From: an uncultured bacterium
GTDB taxonomy: Bacteria; Bacillota; Clostridia; Oscillospirales; Ruminococcaceae
Direction: 5' to 3'
DNA length: 22,492 nucleotides
Assembly: GCA_905214345.1 (NCBI GenBank)
Contig: CAJMLV010000044.1
Location: forward strand, 1-22,492
Numbering within the stretch: position 1 is the first letter of the stretch; the number at the start of each line of letters is the position of its first letter. A program made the translations under genes and the position numbers. The notes under the pieces were generated by a model. It was not told the origin of the DNA and made no database searches. It worked only from the letters and a program-made list of their open reading frames with translations. This document shows, one piece after another, positions 6,781 through 14,387 of the stretch.

Positions 6781-8547
6781 TTATTCACATTCCCGCTGCC
6801 GGACCGGCATCTCCCACCCCAGATGGTCTGTGTGGAGCCATTCTTCGGCCGTTTCGCTGCCGGGCGCTCCTAATGCCTCCCGGTACAGGGCCTGGATGGC
6901 CGGGTTTTCGTGGGAGAAGCGCAGGGCGCTGCCCTTGTCGATGCCGTACAGCATCTGTCCGCGGCTGCCGGCCAGTTCTTCGTCGTTGGGGCTGTGGGGC
7001 TGTCCCCCGCCGCCGGCACAGCCGCCGGGGCAGGCCATGACTTCCACAAAGTCGTAGTGTACGCGGCCGGCACGCACCGCTTCCAGCAGCTTCCGGGTGT
7101 TGCCCAGGCCGCTGACCACCGCCGTTTTCACCACGGAACCGCCCAGGTCAAATTCCGCTTCGGTCCAGCCGGGGGTGCCGTCGGCAGCCCCCCGCACGGC
7201 GGTAAAGGCTTCCGGCGGCGGGTTCTGACCATTGACCAGATAGTAGGCGCTGCGCAGGGCGGCTTCCATGACGCCGCCGGTGGCGCCGAAGATGACCCCG
7301 GCGCCGCTGTACGGCCCCAGAATGGAATCAAAGGATTCCTCCGCCAGGGTCTCGGGGTGGATGTGCTCCGAGCGGATCATCCGCACCAGTTCCCGGGTGG
7401 TGAGCACCAGGTCCACGTCCCGCCCGGCTTCGGTGTGCATGGTGGGCAGGTCGCACTCGGCCTTTTTGGCCACGCATGGCATGATGGACACACTGAAGAT
7501 CCTGCCCGGTTCCACCCCCAGCTTTTGGGAGAGGTAGTTGCGGACCACCGCGCCGAACATCTGCTGAGGACTCTTGGCGGTGGACAGCCGGGCGGTCATG
7601 TCCGGGTAATGCCCTTTGAGATACCGCACCCAGCCGGGGCAGCAGCTGGTGAACATGGGCTGGTACTTGGTATCCCCTGCCTTGAAACGCTGGAGGAACT
7701 CGGTCCCCTCCTCCATGATGGTCAGGTCTGCGGAGAAAGAGGTATCGAACACATAATCAAACCCCAATGCCCGCAGGGCGGCGGCCATCCGGTTGACGGT
7801 GGCCTTTTCCGGGGGCAGACCCAGGCTTTCGCCCCAGGCGGCGCGCACAGCGGGGGCGATCTGCACCACCGTGATGCGGTCGGGGTCTGCCAGGGCGGCA
7901 AAGGCTTTTTCGGTGTCACTGCGTTCCCGCAGCGCACCGGTGGGGCAATGGGTGATGCACTGACCGCAGAGCACACAGTCGGATTCCTTGATGCGGCGGT
8001 TATGGCTCACATCCACCCGGGTGCGGCTGCCGGTGCCGGACAGGTCCCAGACGTTGACCCCCTGGACCTTATCGCAGACCTGGATGCAGCGCATACACTT
8101 GATGCACTTGTTGGTGTCCCGGTACAAGGGGAAATCCCGGGGCCACAGGGCACGGACACCGGTGACCAGGTCCCTGGGATAGGGATTTTCCAGGATGCCC
8201 AGGTCGTTGGCGATGTTCTGCAGGTGACAGTTGCCACTGCGCAGGCAGGTGGCACAGTGGCAGTCATGCTGGGAAAGGATCAGTTCCACATTGATCTTGC
8301 GGGTGCTGCGCACCCGGGGGGTGTTGGTGCGGATGACCATCCCCTCAAACACGGGATTGTTGCAGCTGGGCACCAGGTTGCGCTCCCCTTCGATCTCCAC
8401 ACAGCAGACGCGGCAGGCGCCGATCTCGTTGAGACCTTTCAGGTAGCACAGGTGCGGAATATCCACCCCGGCGGCCTTGGCGGCCTCCAGAATGGTGGTA
8501 TGTTCGGGCACGGCCACGGCCTTGCCGTTGACGGTGACGTTTACCAT
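6781..8547 (-). CDS. hydA: [FeFe] hydrogenase, group A
   Basis: This 588-residue cytoplasmic enzyme makes or oxidises H2. The domains run as follows. A [2Fe-2S] ferredoxin fold uses Cys34, 45, 48 and 62. A His-Cys3 [4Fe-4S] site uses His94, Cys98, 101 and 107. Two [4Fe-4S] sets follow (Cys148/151/154/158 and Cys191/194/197/201). The H-cluster domain has all three signatures: TSCCPGW (300-306), MPCVAKKAE (356-364) and VMACPGGCAGGGGQP (503-517). A small-subunit-like tail ends the protein. No catalytic cysteine is missing. The ATG overlaps the end of the upstream gene in ATGGTAA, with GGAGG inside that gene, so the two are translationally coupled. Pairing with a GltD-like flavoprotein matches the glutamate-synthase-linked type (HydDB group A2). 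The maturases HydEFG are not in this window. Confidence 0.95.
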   Translation of the reverse strand: MVNVTVNGKAVAVPEHTTILEAAKAAGVDIPHLCYLKGLNEIGACRVCCVEIEGERNLVPSCNNPVFEGMVIRTNTPRVRSTRKINVELILSQHDCHCATCLRSGNCHLQNIANDLGILENPYPRDLVTGVRALWPRDFPLYRDTNKCIKCMRCIQVCDKVQGVNVWDLSGTGSRTRVDVSHNRRIKESDCVLCGQCITHCPTGALRERSDTEKAFAALADPDRITVVQIAPAVRAAWGESLGLPPEKATVNRMAAALRALGFDYVFDTSFSADLTIMEEGTEFLQRFKAGDTKYQPMFTSCCPGWVRYLKGHYPDMTARLSTAKSPQQMFGAVVRNYLSQKLGVEPGRIFSVSIMPCVAKKAECDLPTMHTEAGRDVDLVLTTRELVRMIRSEHIHPETLAEESFDSILGPYSGAGVIFGATGGVMEAALRSAYYLVNGQNPPPEAFTAVRGAADGTPGWTEAEFDLGGSVVKTAVVSGLGNTRKLLEAVRAGRVHYDFVEVMACPGGCAGGGGQPHSPNDEELAGSRGQMLYGIDKGSALRFSHENPAIQALYREALGAPGSETAEEWLHTDHLGWEMPVRQRECE

Positions 8548-10376
8548 TGGCTGGTCCTCCCTCCCTTGAAGATGCCGTAACCGAAGTGGTCACACCGCAG
8601 GCAGCGGCTTGCTTCCTGCATGGCTTCCTCCTCGGTCATGCCGCAGGTGGCCAAGGCAAAGTCGCCCCGGGCTTCCAGCGGGTTGCGGGCTTTGAGCTGG
8701 ATGCGCCCGCAGGGGGGCGTGTTGGACAGCCGGGCCGGGGGGATCTGCACATCGCAGCGGATGGTGTGAGAGAAGCCCAGGAAGCTGTCGATGTTGGCGG
8801 CGCCCACCTTGCCCGCCGCCACCGCACGGATGACAGTGGCTGGACCGGTGACAGCATCGCCGCCGGCAAAGACATTGGGGGTGCCGGGCACATAACCGGA
8901 CAGGTCGGCCTTGAGGGCACCCCGGCTGGTGCCGATGCCGCCCTTTTCAAAGTTGTCGGATTCGATACGCTGACCAATGGCGATAATGAGGTAATCGCAG
9001 GGGATGCGGAACTCTCTCTCGGCGGCGTCCCGGGGCCCGGGACGGCCATCCCGGCCATAAGACCCGATGATCTGGGGCTTGGTCCACAGAGCCGCCACCT
9101 TGCCGTTCTCGTCGGCTTCGATGCGGTGGGGCGCCTGCAGGGGCAAGATCTGGCATCCTTCCGCCTGGGCGTCCTCGATTTCTTCGGGCAAGGCGGTCAT
9201 ATCGTCGATGCGGCGGCGGTAGACACAGGTCACGCTCTCCGCTCCCAGTCGGATGGCGGTACGGGTGGCGTCCATACTCACGTTGCCGCCGCCGATGACC
9301 ACCACCCGCTTGCCGGTAAAGTCCAGGGGGCGGCCCTCGCCGCAGTCCCGCAGGAATTCCACCGCCGAGAGGACGTTCTCGCTGTCCTCCCCGGGCAGGC
9401 CCAGTTTCTTATCGGCATGGGCACCGATGGCCACATACAGAGCGTCATACTCCCGGCGCAGCTGTTCCACCTGGATGTCGGTGCCGATGCAGACGCCGGT
9501 GCGCACTTCCACGCCGGTCTTGAGGATGTAATCGATGTCCTTCTGCAGCACTTCCGGGGGAAGGCGGTAGTCGGGGATGCCGTAGCGCAGCATACCGCCC
9601 AGGCGTTCCCGCTGCTCAAACACGGTAACGCTGTGGCCCATGAGCTGCAGGTAATAGGCAGCCGTCAGACCGCTGGGACCGCCGCCCACCACCGCAATAC
9701 GCTTGCCGGTGGCTTCGGCGGGTGCGGGGGGATTCTCGTCCCCGCAATGGTCCACCGCATACCGCTTGATGCCGCAGATGTTGATGGCATCGTCCACCAG
9801 ACGGCGGCGGCACTGCTTTTCGCAGGGATGTTCACACACATAGGCGCAGGAATACGGGAAAGGATTGTCCTTGCGGATCAGGTCCACCGCATCCTGGAAG
9901 CGGCCTTCCCGCACCAAGGCAATGTAACCCGGAATATCCACATGGGCGGGGCAGACGGTGACACAGGGCACCGGCTGTTTGAGGGAACAGATGCACCGTC
10001 CTTCTTTGGCGTGGAGCTCATAATCTTCCCGGAAGCCCCGCACGCCCTCCAGAACCATGGCGGCGGCTTCATAGCCGATGGCACAGTCGGCGGAATCCGC
10101 GATGGCGGCGGCGGTGGATTCGATGAGGTCGATGGTGCCTTCGGGGGCGGTCTGGTCCAGCACGCTTTCGATGAGCGTTTCCAGCTGGGACAGCCCTATG
10201 CGGCAGGGCACGCATTTGCCGCAGGTCTGGGCGTGGCACAGGCGCAGGAAATTCAGCGCCAGGTCCACCGGGCAGAGTCCCGGCGGGTTGGCGGCCACAC
10301 GGTGCCCCATATCGCGGCAAAGGTCCTGTACGACCTGCTGGGCGCGGTCCGGGGTCTCGATGGACAATCTTCGCAT
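8541..10376 (-). CDS. GltD-like NAD(P)H/FAD oxidoreductase with NuoF-type [4Fe-4S] domain
   Basis: This 611-residue protein is the likely redox partner of the hydrogenase. Residues about 25-100 resemble the C-terminal iron-sulfur domain of NuoF/HydB: TCGKCVPCR with Cys52, 55, 58 and a fourth Cys at 98. The flavin and NADH parts of NuoF are absent. Next comes the cysteine-rich domain of the glutamate synthase small subunit and dihydropyrimidine dehydrogenase (Cys128, 130, 138, 142, then CEHPCEKQC). The FAD-binding GGGPSG (231-236), NAD(P)-binding GGGNVS (362-367) and C-terminal FAD motif VFAGGDAVTGP follow; the protein ends near CLRCDHFGYG. The start at 10376 is chosen because GGAGG lies nine bases upstream; the longer frame to 10451 would begin almost on the predicted transcript start. 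Electron flow between NAD(P)H, flavin and hydrogenase is inference. Confidence 0.88.
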   Translation of the reverse strand: MRRLSIETPDRAQQVVQDLCRDMGHRVAANPPGLCPVDLALNFLRLCHAQTCGKCVPCRIGLSQLETLIESVLDQTAPEGTIDLIESTAAAIADSADCAIGYEAAAMVLEGVRGFREDYELHAKEGRCICSLKQPVPCVTVCPAHVDIPGYIALVREGRFQDAVDLIRKDNPFPYSCAYVCEHPCEKQCRRRLVDDAINICGIKRYAVDHCGDENPPAPAEATGKRIAVVGGGPSGLTAAYYLQLMGHSVTVFEQRERLGGMLRYGIPDYRLPPEVLQKDIDYILKTGVEVRTGVCIGTDIQVEQLRREYDALYVAIGAHADKKLGLPGEDSENVLSAVEFLRDCGEGRPLDFTGKRVVVIGGGNVSMDATRTAIRLGAESVTCVYRRRIDDMTALPEEIEDAQAEGCQILPLQAPHRIEADENGKVAALWTKPQIIGSYGRDGRPGPRDAAEREFRIPCDYLIIAIGQRIESDNFEKGGIGTSRGALKADLSGYVPGTPNVFAGGDAVTGPATVIRAVAAGKVGAANIDSFLGFSHTIRCDVQIPPARLSNTPPCGRIQLKARNPLEARGDFALATCGMTEEEAMQEASRCLRCDHFGYGIFKGGRTSQW

Positions 10377-10395
10377 AAGCAGTATCCTCCGTTGG

Positions 10396-10415
10396 GGACC
10401 GGCACTTTCCGGTCC
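10396..10415 (-). other. Hairpin next to the ribosome site of the hydrogenase operon
   Basis: Seven-base arms GGACCGG/CCGGTCC enclose a six-base loop in the 5' leader. The hairpin ends five bases before the GGAGG of the first gene. It resembles the GGTCC-rich stems in the opp leader. A role in message stability or translation is possible but unproven. Confidence 0.4.
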
Positions 10416-10460
10416 GTGGGTCAAAGGCGGCACAGCCATGGCCGCCGTCATATTGTTTCC

Positions 10461-10489
10461 AGTATAGAGGATTTGTGCAAGAAGTTCAA
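10461..10489 (-). promoter_or_regulatory. Promoter of the hydrogenase operon
   Basis: The -35 box TTGAAC (10489-10484) and -10 box TATACT (10466-10461) are separated by 17 bases. The predicted transcript start near 10453 leaves a leader of about 75 bases before the chosen start codon. Confidence 0.75.
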
Positions 10490-10561
10490 TAAACTTTTAA
10501 CAAGTTCATAATTATTTTGCAATATGCGAAGCCCGGTTTCACGCGCTCTTTCCGCCGCTGC

Positions 10562-10609
10562 CAAAAGAAAAGACGGCGGGCACCGCCTTTTCTGGCCTGT
10601 GCCGCCGTC
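10562..10609 (-). terminator. Terminator of the small membrane protein gene
   Basis: The arms GACGGCGGGCAC and GTGCCGCCGTC pair with one bulged base. On the minus strand they are followed by TTTTCTTTT. It lies about 30 bases after the stop of the gene ending at 10639. Confidence 0.8.
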
Positions 10610-10638
10610 TTCTTCATTATAATAGGAAGAGAACGCAG

Positions 10639-10890
10639 TTACTCTTCCGCTTGCGCTGCCAGTTCCTCTTCCCGCCGGGCCTGCACCACCACATGGAGAA
10701 ACTTGTACATCAGCGGGATATAGGTGGTGGCAAAGACCACCAGCGCCCCAAAGGCGATCTGCCGGCGGCGGCTGCGGGGCACCGCCAGCCCGATGAGCAC
10801 CCCCACGGCGCACAGGCAGAACTTGACCAGAGCCAGGTCCTTCCAGCTGCTTTGTTTCAGATACCGGTCCGCATAGGTGAACAGTTTCAT
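10639..10890 (-). CDS. Small two-helix membrane protein of unknown function
   Basis: This 83-residue protein begins MKLFTYADRYLKQSSWKDLALVK. It has two hydrophobic segments, about residues 22-36 (VKFCLCAVGVLIGLAV) and 45-62 (IAFGALVVFATTYIPLMY), separated by a basic PRSRRR turn. The tail is charged and Glu-rich (ARREEELAAQAEE). The layout resembles a widespread family of small clostridial membrane proteins that databases sometimes label as phosphate-transporter permeases without good support. The start at 10890 is chosen because GGGAGG lies eight bases upstream. It is a single-gene unit with its own promoter and terminator. Confidence 0.75.
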   Translation of the reverse strand: MKLFTYADRYLKQSSWKDLALVKFCLCAVGVLIGLAVPRSRRRQIAFGALVVFATTYIPLMYKFLHVVVQARREEELAAQAEE

Positions 10891-10953
10891 GGCATTGACC
10901 TCCCGCGCGCTTGCCGCGCCTGTATTGCCCCATGACAGGGGCTTTCTGATTTC

Positions 10954-10982
10954 AGTGTAGCACACCGGGCAGGCGGGTGCAA
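10954..10982 (-). promoter_or_regulatory. Promoter of the small membrane protein gene
   Basis: The -35 box TTGCAC (10982-10977) and -10 box TACACT (10959-10954) are separated by 17 bases. A TG one base before the -10 makes it an extended -10 promoter. Confidence 0.65.
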
Positions 10983-11003
10983 TGCCGCCGGGGATACAAG
11001 CTG

Positions 11004-11037
11004 AAAAAAGCCCTGCCGGGGCGTGGGTCCGGCAGGG
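11004..11037 (-). terminator. Terminator of the lipoprotein gene
   Basis: Nine-base arms CCCTGCCGG/CCGGCAGGG enclose a nine-base loop. On the minus strand they are followed by C and six T. It lies about 20 bases after the lipoprotein stop. Confidence 0.88.
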
Positions 11038-11057
11038 TCTGTATCAGCCGGGGGCAG

Positions 11058-11810
11058 TCACGCCGCACCCAGCTGCGCTTTCAATTCTTCGTATACGGCC
11101 AGATTGTAGGCATCGAACTGCACATACGGAGCGCTCTCATCGTCGACGCACAGCACAGTGACAAACCGCGCTTTTTGCGAGAAGTCATCCCAGTCCTCCG
11201 CCTTCATGTCGGTCTGGTAAATGGGCCAGTTTTCCCGGAAGAATCCGGCGTCTTCTTCCCCGATGGCCGTTCCCACCGTATCGGTGCCCCAGATTTTCAG
11301 GGTATCGGATGCCTGTTCTTTCTTTTCCTGCAGCTCGCCTGTATCCAGCGCGTTATAAAGGGGGTACAGCGTGACTTCGGAAAGGGAGCTGCCGCCGTAC
11401 AGCTTGTCCAGCTCTTCCGCCACCTTGGTCATGTCGGTTCCCTCGGGATACATGACCCATACCTGTGCCAGCACTTCCTGTCCGCCCATGGATTCCTCGT
11501 CATAGCTCTGCAGGTCCCGACTCTCGTCCAGTTTCAGATTAACGAAGGAGAAGGCAACGCTCTGGGCTTTCTGCCCGAACACTTCCCTGTCCCCCAGGGT
11601 AAAGGCGGGGCCGCGTCCGGCGTCGGAATAGACCTGGGTCTCTTCCGCCGCAACACCGTAAGCCGCCATGACCTCATCCATATTCATCTCCCATGTCGTA
11701 TCGGGGAAAGCCAGGTTTTCTTTTCCCCCACCGCTTCCCGCCGGGGAACAAGCGCCAAAGAGGACTGTAAGGAGCACCGCCGAAAGGATCACACAAAGCC
11801 GCTTTTTCAT
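11058..11810 (-). CDS. Lipoprotein of unknown function
   Basis: This 250-residue secreted protein is anchored by lipid. It starts MKKRLCVILSAVLLTVLFGAC: a basic start, a hydrophobic core and the lipobox FGAC with Cys21, then a short Ser/Gly spacer. The rest is acidic and soluble, with no repeats or membrane segments. The segment LAFPDTTWEMNMDEVMAAYG resembles short motifs in other clostridial lipoproteins that bind or sense at the cell surface, but no domain was recognised. The start at 11810 places AAGGAGAG 11 bases upstream; the alternative GTG four codons earlier would sit almost on the ribosome site. The gene stands alone with its own promoter and terminator. Confidence 0.8.
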   Translation of the reverse strand: MKKRLCVILSAVLLTVLFGACSPAGSGGGKENLAFPDTTWEMNMDEVMAAYGVAAEETQVYSDAGRGPAFTLGDREVFGQKAQSVAFSFVNLKLDESRDLQSYDEESMGGQEVLAQVWVMYPEGTDMTKVAEELDKLYGGSSLSEVTLYPLYNALDTGELQEKKEQASDTLKIWGTDTVGTAIGEEDAGFFRENWPIYQTDMKAEDWDDFSQKARFVTVLCVDDESAPYVQFDAYNLAVYEELKAQLGAA

Positions 11811-11875
11811 GGATACCGTCACTCTCCTTTTTCCGATGGGACCACATATTCTTTTTCTATGTAGTTTCTATTTCT

Positions 11876-11904
11876 ATTTTACTTTTCGGCTCTTTCAGGG
11901 TCAA
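11876..11904 (-). promoter_or_regulatory. Promoter of the lipoprotein gene
   Basis: The -35 box TTGACC (11904-11899) and -10 box TAAAAT (11881-11876) are separated by 17 bases. Confidence 0.7.
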
Positions 11905-11951
11905 CGGTTTCCGGCATGATACAGTTGTAAAAATTCCACCGGGCAAATGCA

Positions 11952-11996
11952 AAGCCCGGAACGCTCCCCCAGACGGAGGAAGGTTCCGGGCTTTTT
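11952..11996. terminator. Second hairpin downstream of tRNA-Arg
   Basis: Eleven-base arms AAGCCCGGAAC/GTTCCGGGCTT enclose 20 bases. The T tract is better on the plus strand (five T at 11992-11996), although no plus-strand gene precedes it. On the minus strand it may act as a back-up terminator behind the tRNA and as a barrier before the lipoprotein promoter. Confidence 0.5.
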
Positions 11997-12003
11997 CTGC
12001 CGG

Positions 12004-12049
12004 GTAAAAAGCAAAGAACCGAATCTGCTTTGAACAGATTCGGTTCTTT
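12004..12049 (-). terminator. Terminator of tRNA-Arg
   Basis: Fifteen-base perfect arms (12013-12027 and 12035-12049) enclose a seven-base loop. On the minus strand they are followed by GC and five T. It starts six bases after the tRNA CCA end. Confidence 0.88.
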
Positions 12050-12054
12050 GTTGC

Positions 12055-12131
12055 TGGTGCGCCGGAAGAGACTCGAACTCCCGACCTTCTGATTCGTAGT
12101 CAGACACTCTATCCAGCTGAGCTACCGGCGC
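12055..12131 (-). tRNA. tRNA-Arg (anticodon ACG)
   Basis: A complete cloverleaf can be drawn. The acceptor arms are GCGCCGG and CCGGCGC with discriminator A, and the CCA end is encoded in the DNA. The D arm is GCTCAGCTGGATAGAGT. The anticodon stem TCTGA/TCAGA holds the loop CTACGAA with anticodon ACG. The T loop is GTTCGAGTC. ACG is normally edited to ICG by TadA to read CGU, CGC and CGA. It is a single tRNA with its own promoter and terminator. No integrase or duplicated 3' end nearby suggests use as an attachment site. Confidence 0.97.
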
Positions 12132-12144
12132 AAGTGCGAGTATT

Positions 12145-12173
12145 ATATTACCAGACGACCTAGCATATGTCAA
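12145..12173 (-). promoter_or_regulatory. Promoter of tRNA-Arg
   Basis: A perfect -35 box TTGACA (12173-12168) is followed after 17 bases by TAATAT (12150-12145). An overlapping TATAAT would give a 20-base spacer and is less likely. The promoter lies about 40 bases after the stop of the SARP-like gene, for which no terminator was seen. Confidence 0.75.
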
Positions 12174-12215
12174 GGTTTTTTACGCACTTTTTTTGTCATT
12201 AAATATCAAAATCGT

Positions 12216-13448
12216 TCATTTCTTGTCATTTTCCTTTTCTTTTGCGCTTTTTCCCCTCCGGGGAGCCCGTTGAAAGGCATTATTCTCCGGTGTATGCAGC
12301 CGATACGTCAGCAAATAGCCATCGTGCTCGGGGCGGCGGTAGAATTCCGCCCGCACACGCTCCATGGGGCTGCTGCCGTCGGAAGCCAGCCCCCCCAGCA
12401 GCAGCACAAACCGGGTGTCGCTGTACCGGGCCACCACGTCGCTGCTGCGCAGGGTGCGGCAGAAGACACTCTCCAGCACGCGCATGACGGCAGCGGTACG
12501 CCCCGCCCCGGGGCGCGCCACCGGCGGCACCACGCTCACCGTGACAAGGAACAGCGAGAAGTCATACCGGGCGCGCATACGCAGCTGTACCCGGCAGATG
12601 CTGCGGAACGTTTCGTATCCGCAGAGATAGGCGCCGTCAGTCTCGTACTCCCGCACATCCTTGAGAATGTGCTCCAGGTCAGACTCCATGGCCAGCTCGC
12701 TCTGCTGCATACGCTTGTAGCTGCCGTTCAGGTTGCGGGTACGGCCGTCGCCGTGCAGGCAGCCCGTATCCGCCGCCTTGCGGGTGATCTCTTCCGCTTC
12801 CTGGCCACGGCCCAGGTTTTCCAGTGCCAGGATCTGCTCTACATACAGGCGCTCATCAAAGGGGTCTGCCCACAGGCCACGGCGGCTGAGCTGCACCACC
12901 TGTTCCAGGTCGCCGTTTTCTTTGCAGAGTTCCATCAGCGCAAACAGCGTGTCCTTATACAGATTGTGCAGCCAGACCCGTTCCCGCTCCACCCAGGGCT
13001 CCCCTGCCGAATCCGGCAGCAGGCGCCCGGTGTACAGAGAGATGATCCGCCGGTACAATTCGGCCCGCGCCGCGGGGTCATTTTCGCCCTCGGCTTCCTC
13101 GGCCAGATTGCGGATGGTGAAAATATCTACCTCACAGTCCAGGGCAGTGTTCCACACATACGCTCCGCGGCCGGTAAGGATGCAGTTTTCCAGCACGGGG
13201 TCCTCTTTGGCGGCCATGGTGCGGAACCGATGCAGCACCGCCCGCAGGGACATATCGGCATCACCGGCATTGCCCCACAGCGCGGCGGTCAGCTCCGCGT
13301 GGGTGGCGGGACGGCCGTACTGCAGCAGCAGGTATTGCACCAGCAGCTGGATTTTGCGTGACTGCGCCATGCCGGCCAAAACAGGGCGGCCGTCCAGGGC
13401 AATTTCAAACTTTCCCAGCAGGGTGATCTGGATTTTCGGCTGTGTCAT
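12216..13448 (-). CDS. SARP/BTAD transcriptional regulator with degenerate GGDEF-like domain
   Basis: This 410-residue protein is a DNA-binding regulator of the SARP (AfsR/DnrI) type. Residues about 5-100 form an OmpR-like winged helix (ITLLGKFEIALDG, SRKIQLLVQYLL, ELTAALWG). Residues about 105-232 form a BTAD helical repeat domain (DIFTIRNLAEEAE, YTGRLLPD, RLYVEQILALENLGRGQEAEEI). The C-terminal part, about 270-385, has the pattern of a GGDEF domain, but the motif expected as RYGGDEF reads RYSDTRF (341-347), so cyclic-di-GMP synthesis is not expected. The tail is basic (RRGKSAKEKENDKK). The start has GAGGAG about 12 bases upstream. It is a single-gene unit, and its targets are unknown. The GGDEF assignment is by pattern only. 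Confidence 0.82.
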   Translation of the reverse strand: MTQPKIQITLLGKFEIALDGRPVLAGMAQSRKIQLLVQYLLLQYGRPATHAELTAALWGNAGDADMSLRAVLHRFRTMAAKEDPVLENCILTGRGAYVWNTALDCEVDIFTIRNLAEEAEGENDPAARAELYRRIISLYTGRLLPDSAGEPWVERERVWLHNLYKDTLFALMELCKENGDLEQVVQLSRRGLWADPFDERLYVEQILALENLGRGQEAEEITRKAADTGCLHGDGRTRNLNGSYKRMQQSELAMESDLEHILKDVREYETDGAYLCGYETFRSICRVQLRMRARYDFSLFLVTVSVVPPVARPGAGRTAAVMRVLESVFCRTLRSSDVVARYSDTRFVLLLGGLASDGSSPMERVRAEFYRRPEHDGYLLTYRLHTPENNAFQRAPRRGKSAKEKENDKK

Positions 13449-13451
13449 GAA

Positions 13452-13478
13452 ACAGGCACTCTCCTCTTCTTTGCCTGT
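13452..13478 (-). other. Hairpin with the ribosome site of the SARP gene in its loop
   Basis: Seven-base arms ACAGGCA/TGCCTGT enclose 13 bases that contain the GAGGAG ribosome site. A loop-exposed site could be the target of a protein or small RNA; this is inference and the stem is short. Confidence 0.35.
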
Positions 13479-13512
13479 GACGGCAGGGGCCGTACAAGAT
13501 CAGGATGTAAAC

Positions 13513-13541
13513 AGTATAAAGAAAAGCGGTGGTTTTTTCAA
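13513..13541 (-). promoter_or_regulatory. Promoter of the SARP-like gene
   Basis: The -35 box TTGAAA (13541-13536) and -10 box TATACT (13518-13513) are separated by 17 bases. The promoter begins just after the terminator of the MFS-PASTA operon. Confidence 0.75.
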
Positions 13542-13553
13542 GCGAAGCCATGC

Positions 13554-13592
13554 AAAAAAGCGCCTGTTCCGGCAAAAGAACAGGCGCTTTTT
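13554..13592 (-). terminator. Terminator of the MFS-PASTA operon
   Basis: Ten-base perfect arms GCGCCTGTTC/GAACAGGCGC are flanked by six A and five T, so the structure could work on either strand. It lies about 35 bases after the PASTA gene stop and separates it from the SARP promoter. Confidence 0.9.
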
Positions 13593-13625
13593 ATTCCACA
13601 ATGCACTTTATTCCTGAAAATGCAG

Positions 13626-14360
13626 TCAACCAACGTACAGATATACCAGAGAAAACACCTTTACCAGGGCGCCGGGATAGGGGTCCTGAGAGCGCACGGT
13701 CCCCTCAGTGGAGCCGGAAGGCCGCACCACCGCGGTGAGACCCCGTTCCTGCAGGCGGCTGCGGGCCTCTGCCAGGGAAAGGCCGACAAGGTCCGGCACC
13801 TGGCGGTTGGGGTCCGGGATGGGACGGACCACCACCGCTTTGACGATCTGCCCCGCTGCCAGCTGTTCCCCGGCGGCAGGTTCGGTTCGCACGATGGTGT
13901 AGGGTTCGATAGTGTTGTCGTGGAGGAACTCCACCGCCACCGAAAAGCCCTGGTCCCGCAGGGACTGCAGGGCTTCGTCCCGGTTTCGCCCGGTAAGGTC
14001 GGGGACAGTGAGCCACTGGGTGCCCAGGCTGACGCTGACCGTCAGGGTCTGGCCCTGTTTGACAGTGCGGCCCGCAGCAGGCTGCTGGGCACAGACCTGC
14101 CCGGGGTCCACCGCTGGGTTATAGACTTCTTCCCACAGGATGTTCAGGCCTTCCTCCTTCAGGGCAGTTTCGGCTTCCTCCTGTGTCAGGCCCACCAGTT
14201 CAGGCACTGTCACATCCGCCCGCCGGGAAAACAGCGGGTTGGTGCTCTGGCCCAGAATATACCACACACATACCGCCGACGCCAGCACCGAAAGCAGGGC
14301 CAGCAGAGCCAGCACCCGCAGCACCGTCAGCCGCGGCAGGCGAATTTGAACAGCGGGCAT
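13626..14360 (-). CDS. Membrane-anchored PASTA-domain protein without a kinase
   Basis: This 244-residue protein has a short cytoplasmic N-terminus, one membrane helix (residues about 12-36) and three extracellular PASTA domains (about 49-113, 117-180 and 186-244). Each domain opens with a version of VPDLVG and repeats the pattern of a helix and then TxPAAG or QxPYPG before a strand. PASTA domains bind peptidoglycan fragments in PrkC-type kinases and class B penicillin-binding proteins. Neither a kinase nor a transpeptidase domain is present here, and the short N-terminus shows that the gene is not a truncated kinase. The start has AGGGGAG seven bases upstream. It lies 27 bases after the MFS gene and shares its transcript. 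A role in sensing or binding the cell wall is inference. Confidence 0.85.
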   Translation of the reverse strand: MPAVQIRLPRLTVLRVLALLALLSVLASAVCVWYILGQSTNPLFSRRADVTVPELVGLTQEEAETALKEEGLNILWEEVYNPAVDPGQVCAQQPAAGRTVKQGQTLTVSVSLGTQWLTVPDLTGRNRDEALQSLRDQGFSVAVEFLHDNTIEPYTIVRTEPAAGEQLAAGQIVKAVVVRPIPDPNRQVPDLVGLSLAEARSRLQERGLTAVVRPSGSTEGTVRSQDPYPGALVKVFSLVYLYVG

Positions 14361-14387
14361 GAGGTTTCTCCCCTTTCCGTTTTTCAG

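Noticed and set aside
10377..10451. Upstream start for the GltD-like protein
   Set aside because: It would begin almost at the predicted transcript start with no ribosome site; the ATG at 10376 has GGAGG at good distance.
6910..10511. Two long plus-strand frames opposite the hydrogenase operon
   Set aside because: Shadow frames. The minus strand carries the full set of iron-sulfur, H-cluster and FAD motifs.
12055..12131. tRNA-Arg as an attachment site of a mobile element
   Set aside because: No integrase, no repeat of the tRNA 3' end and no change of gene character were seen nearby.
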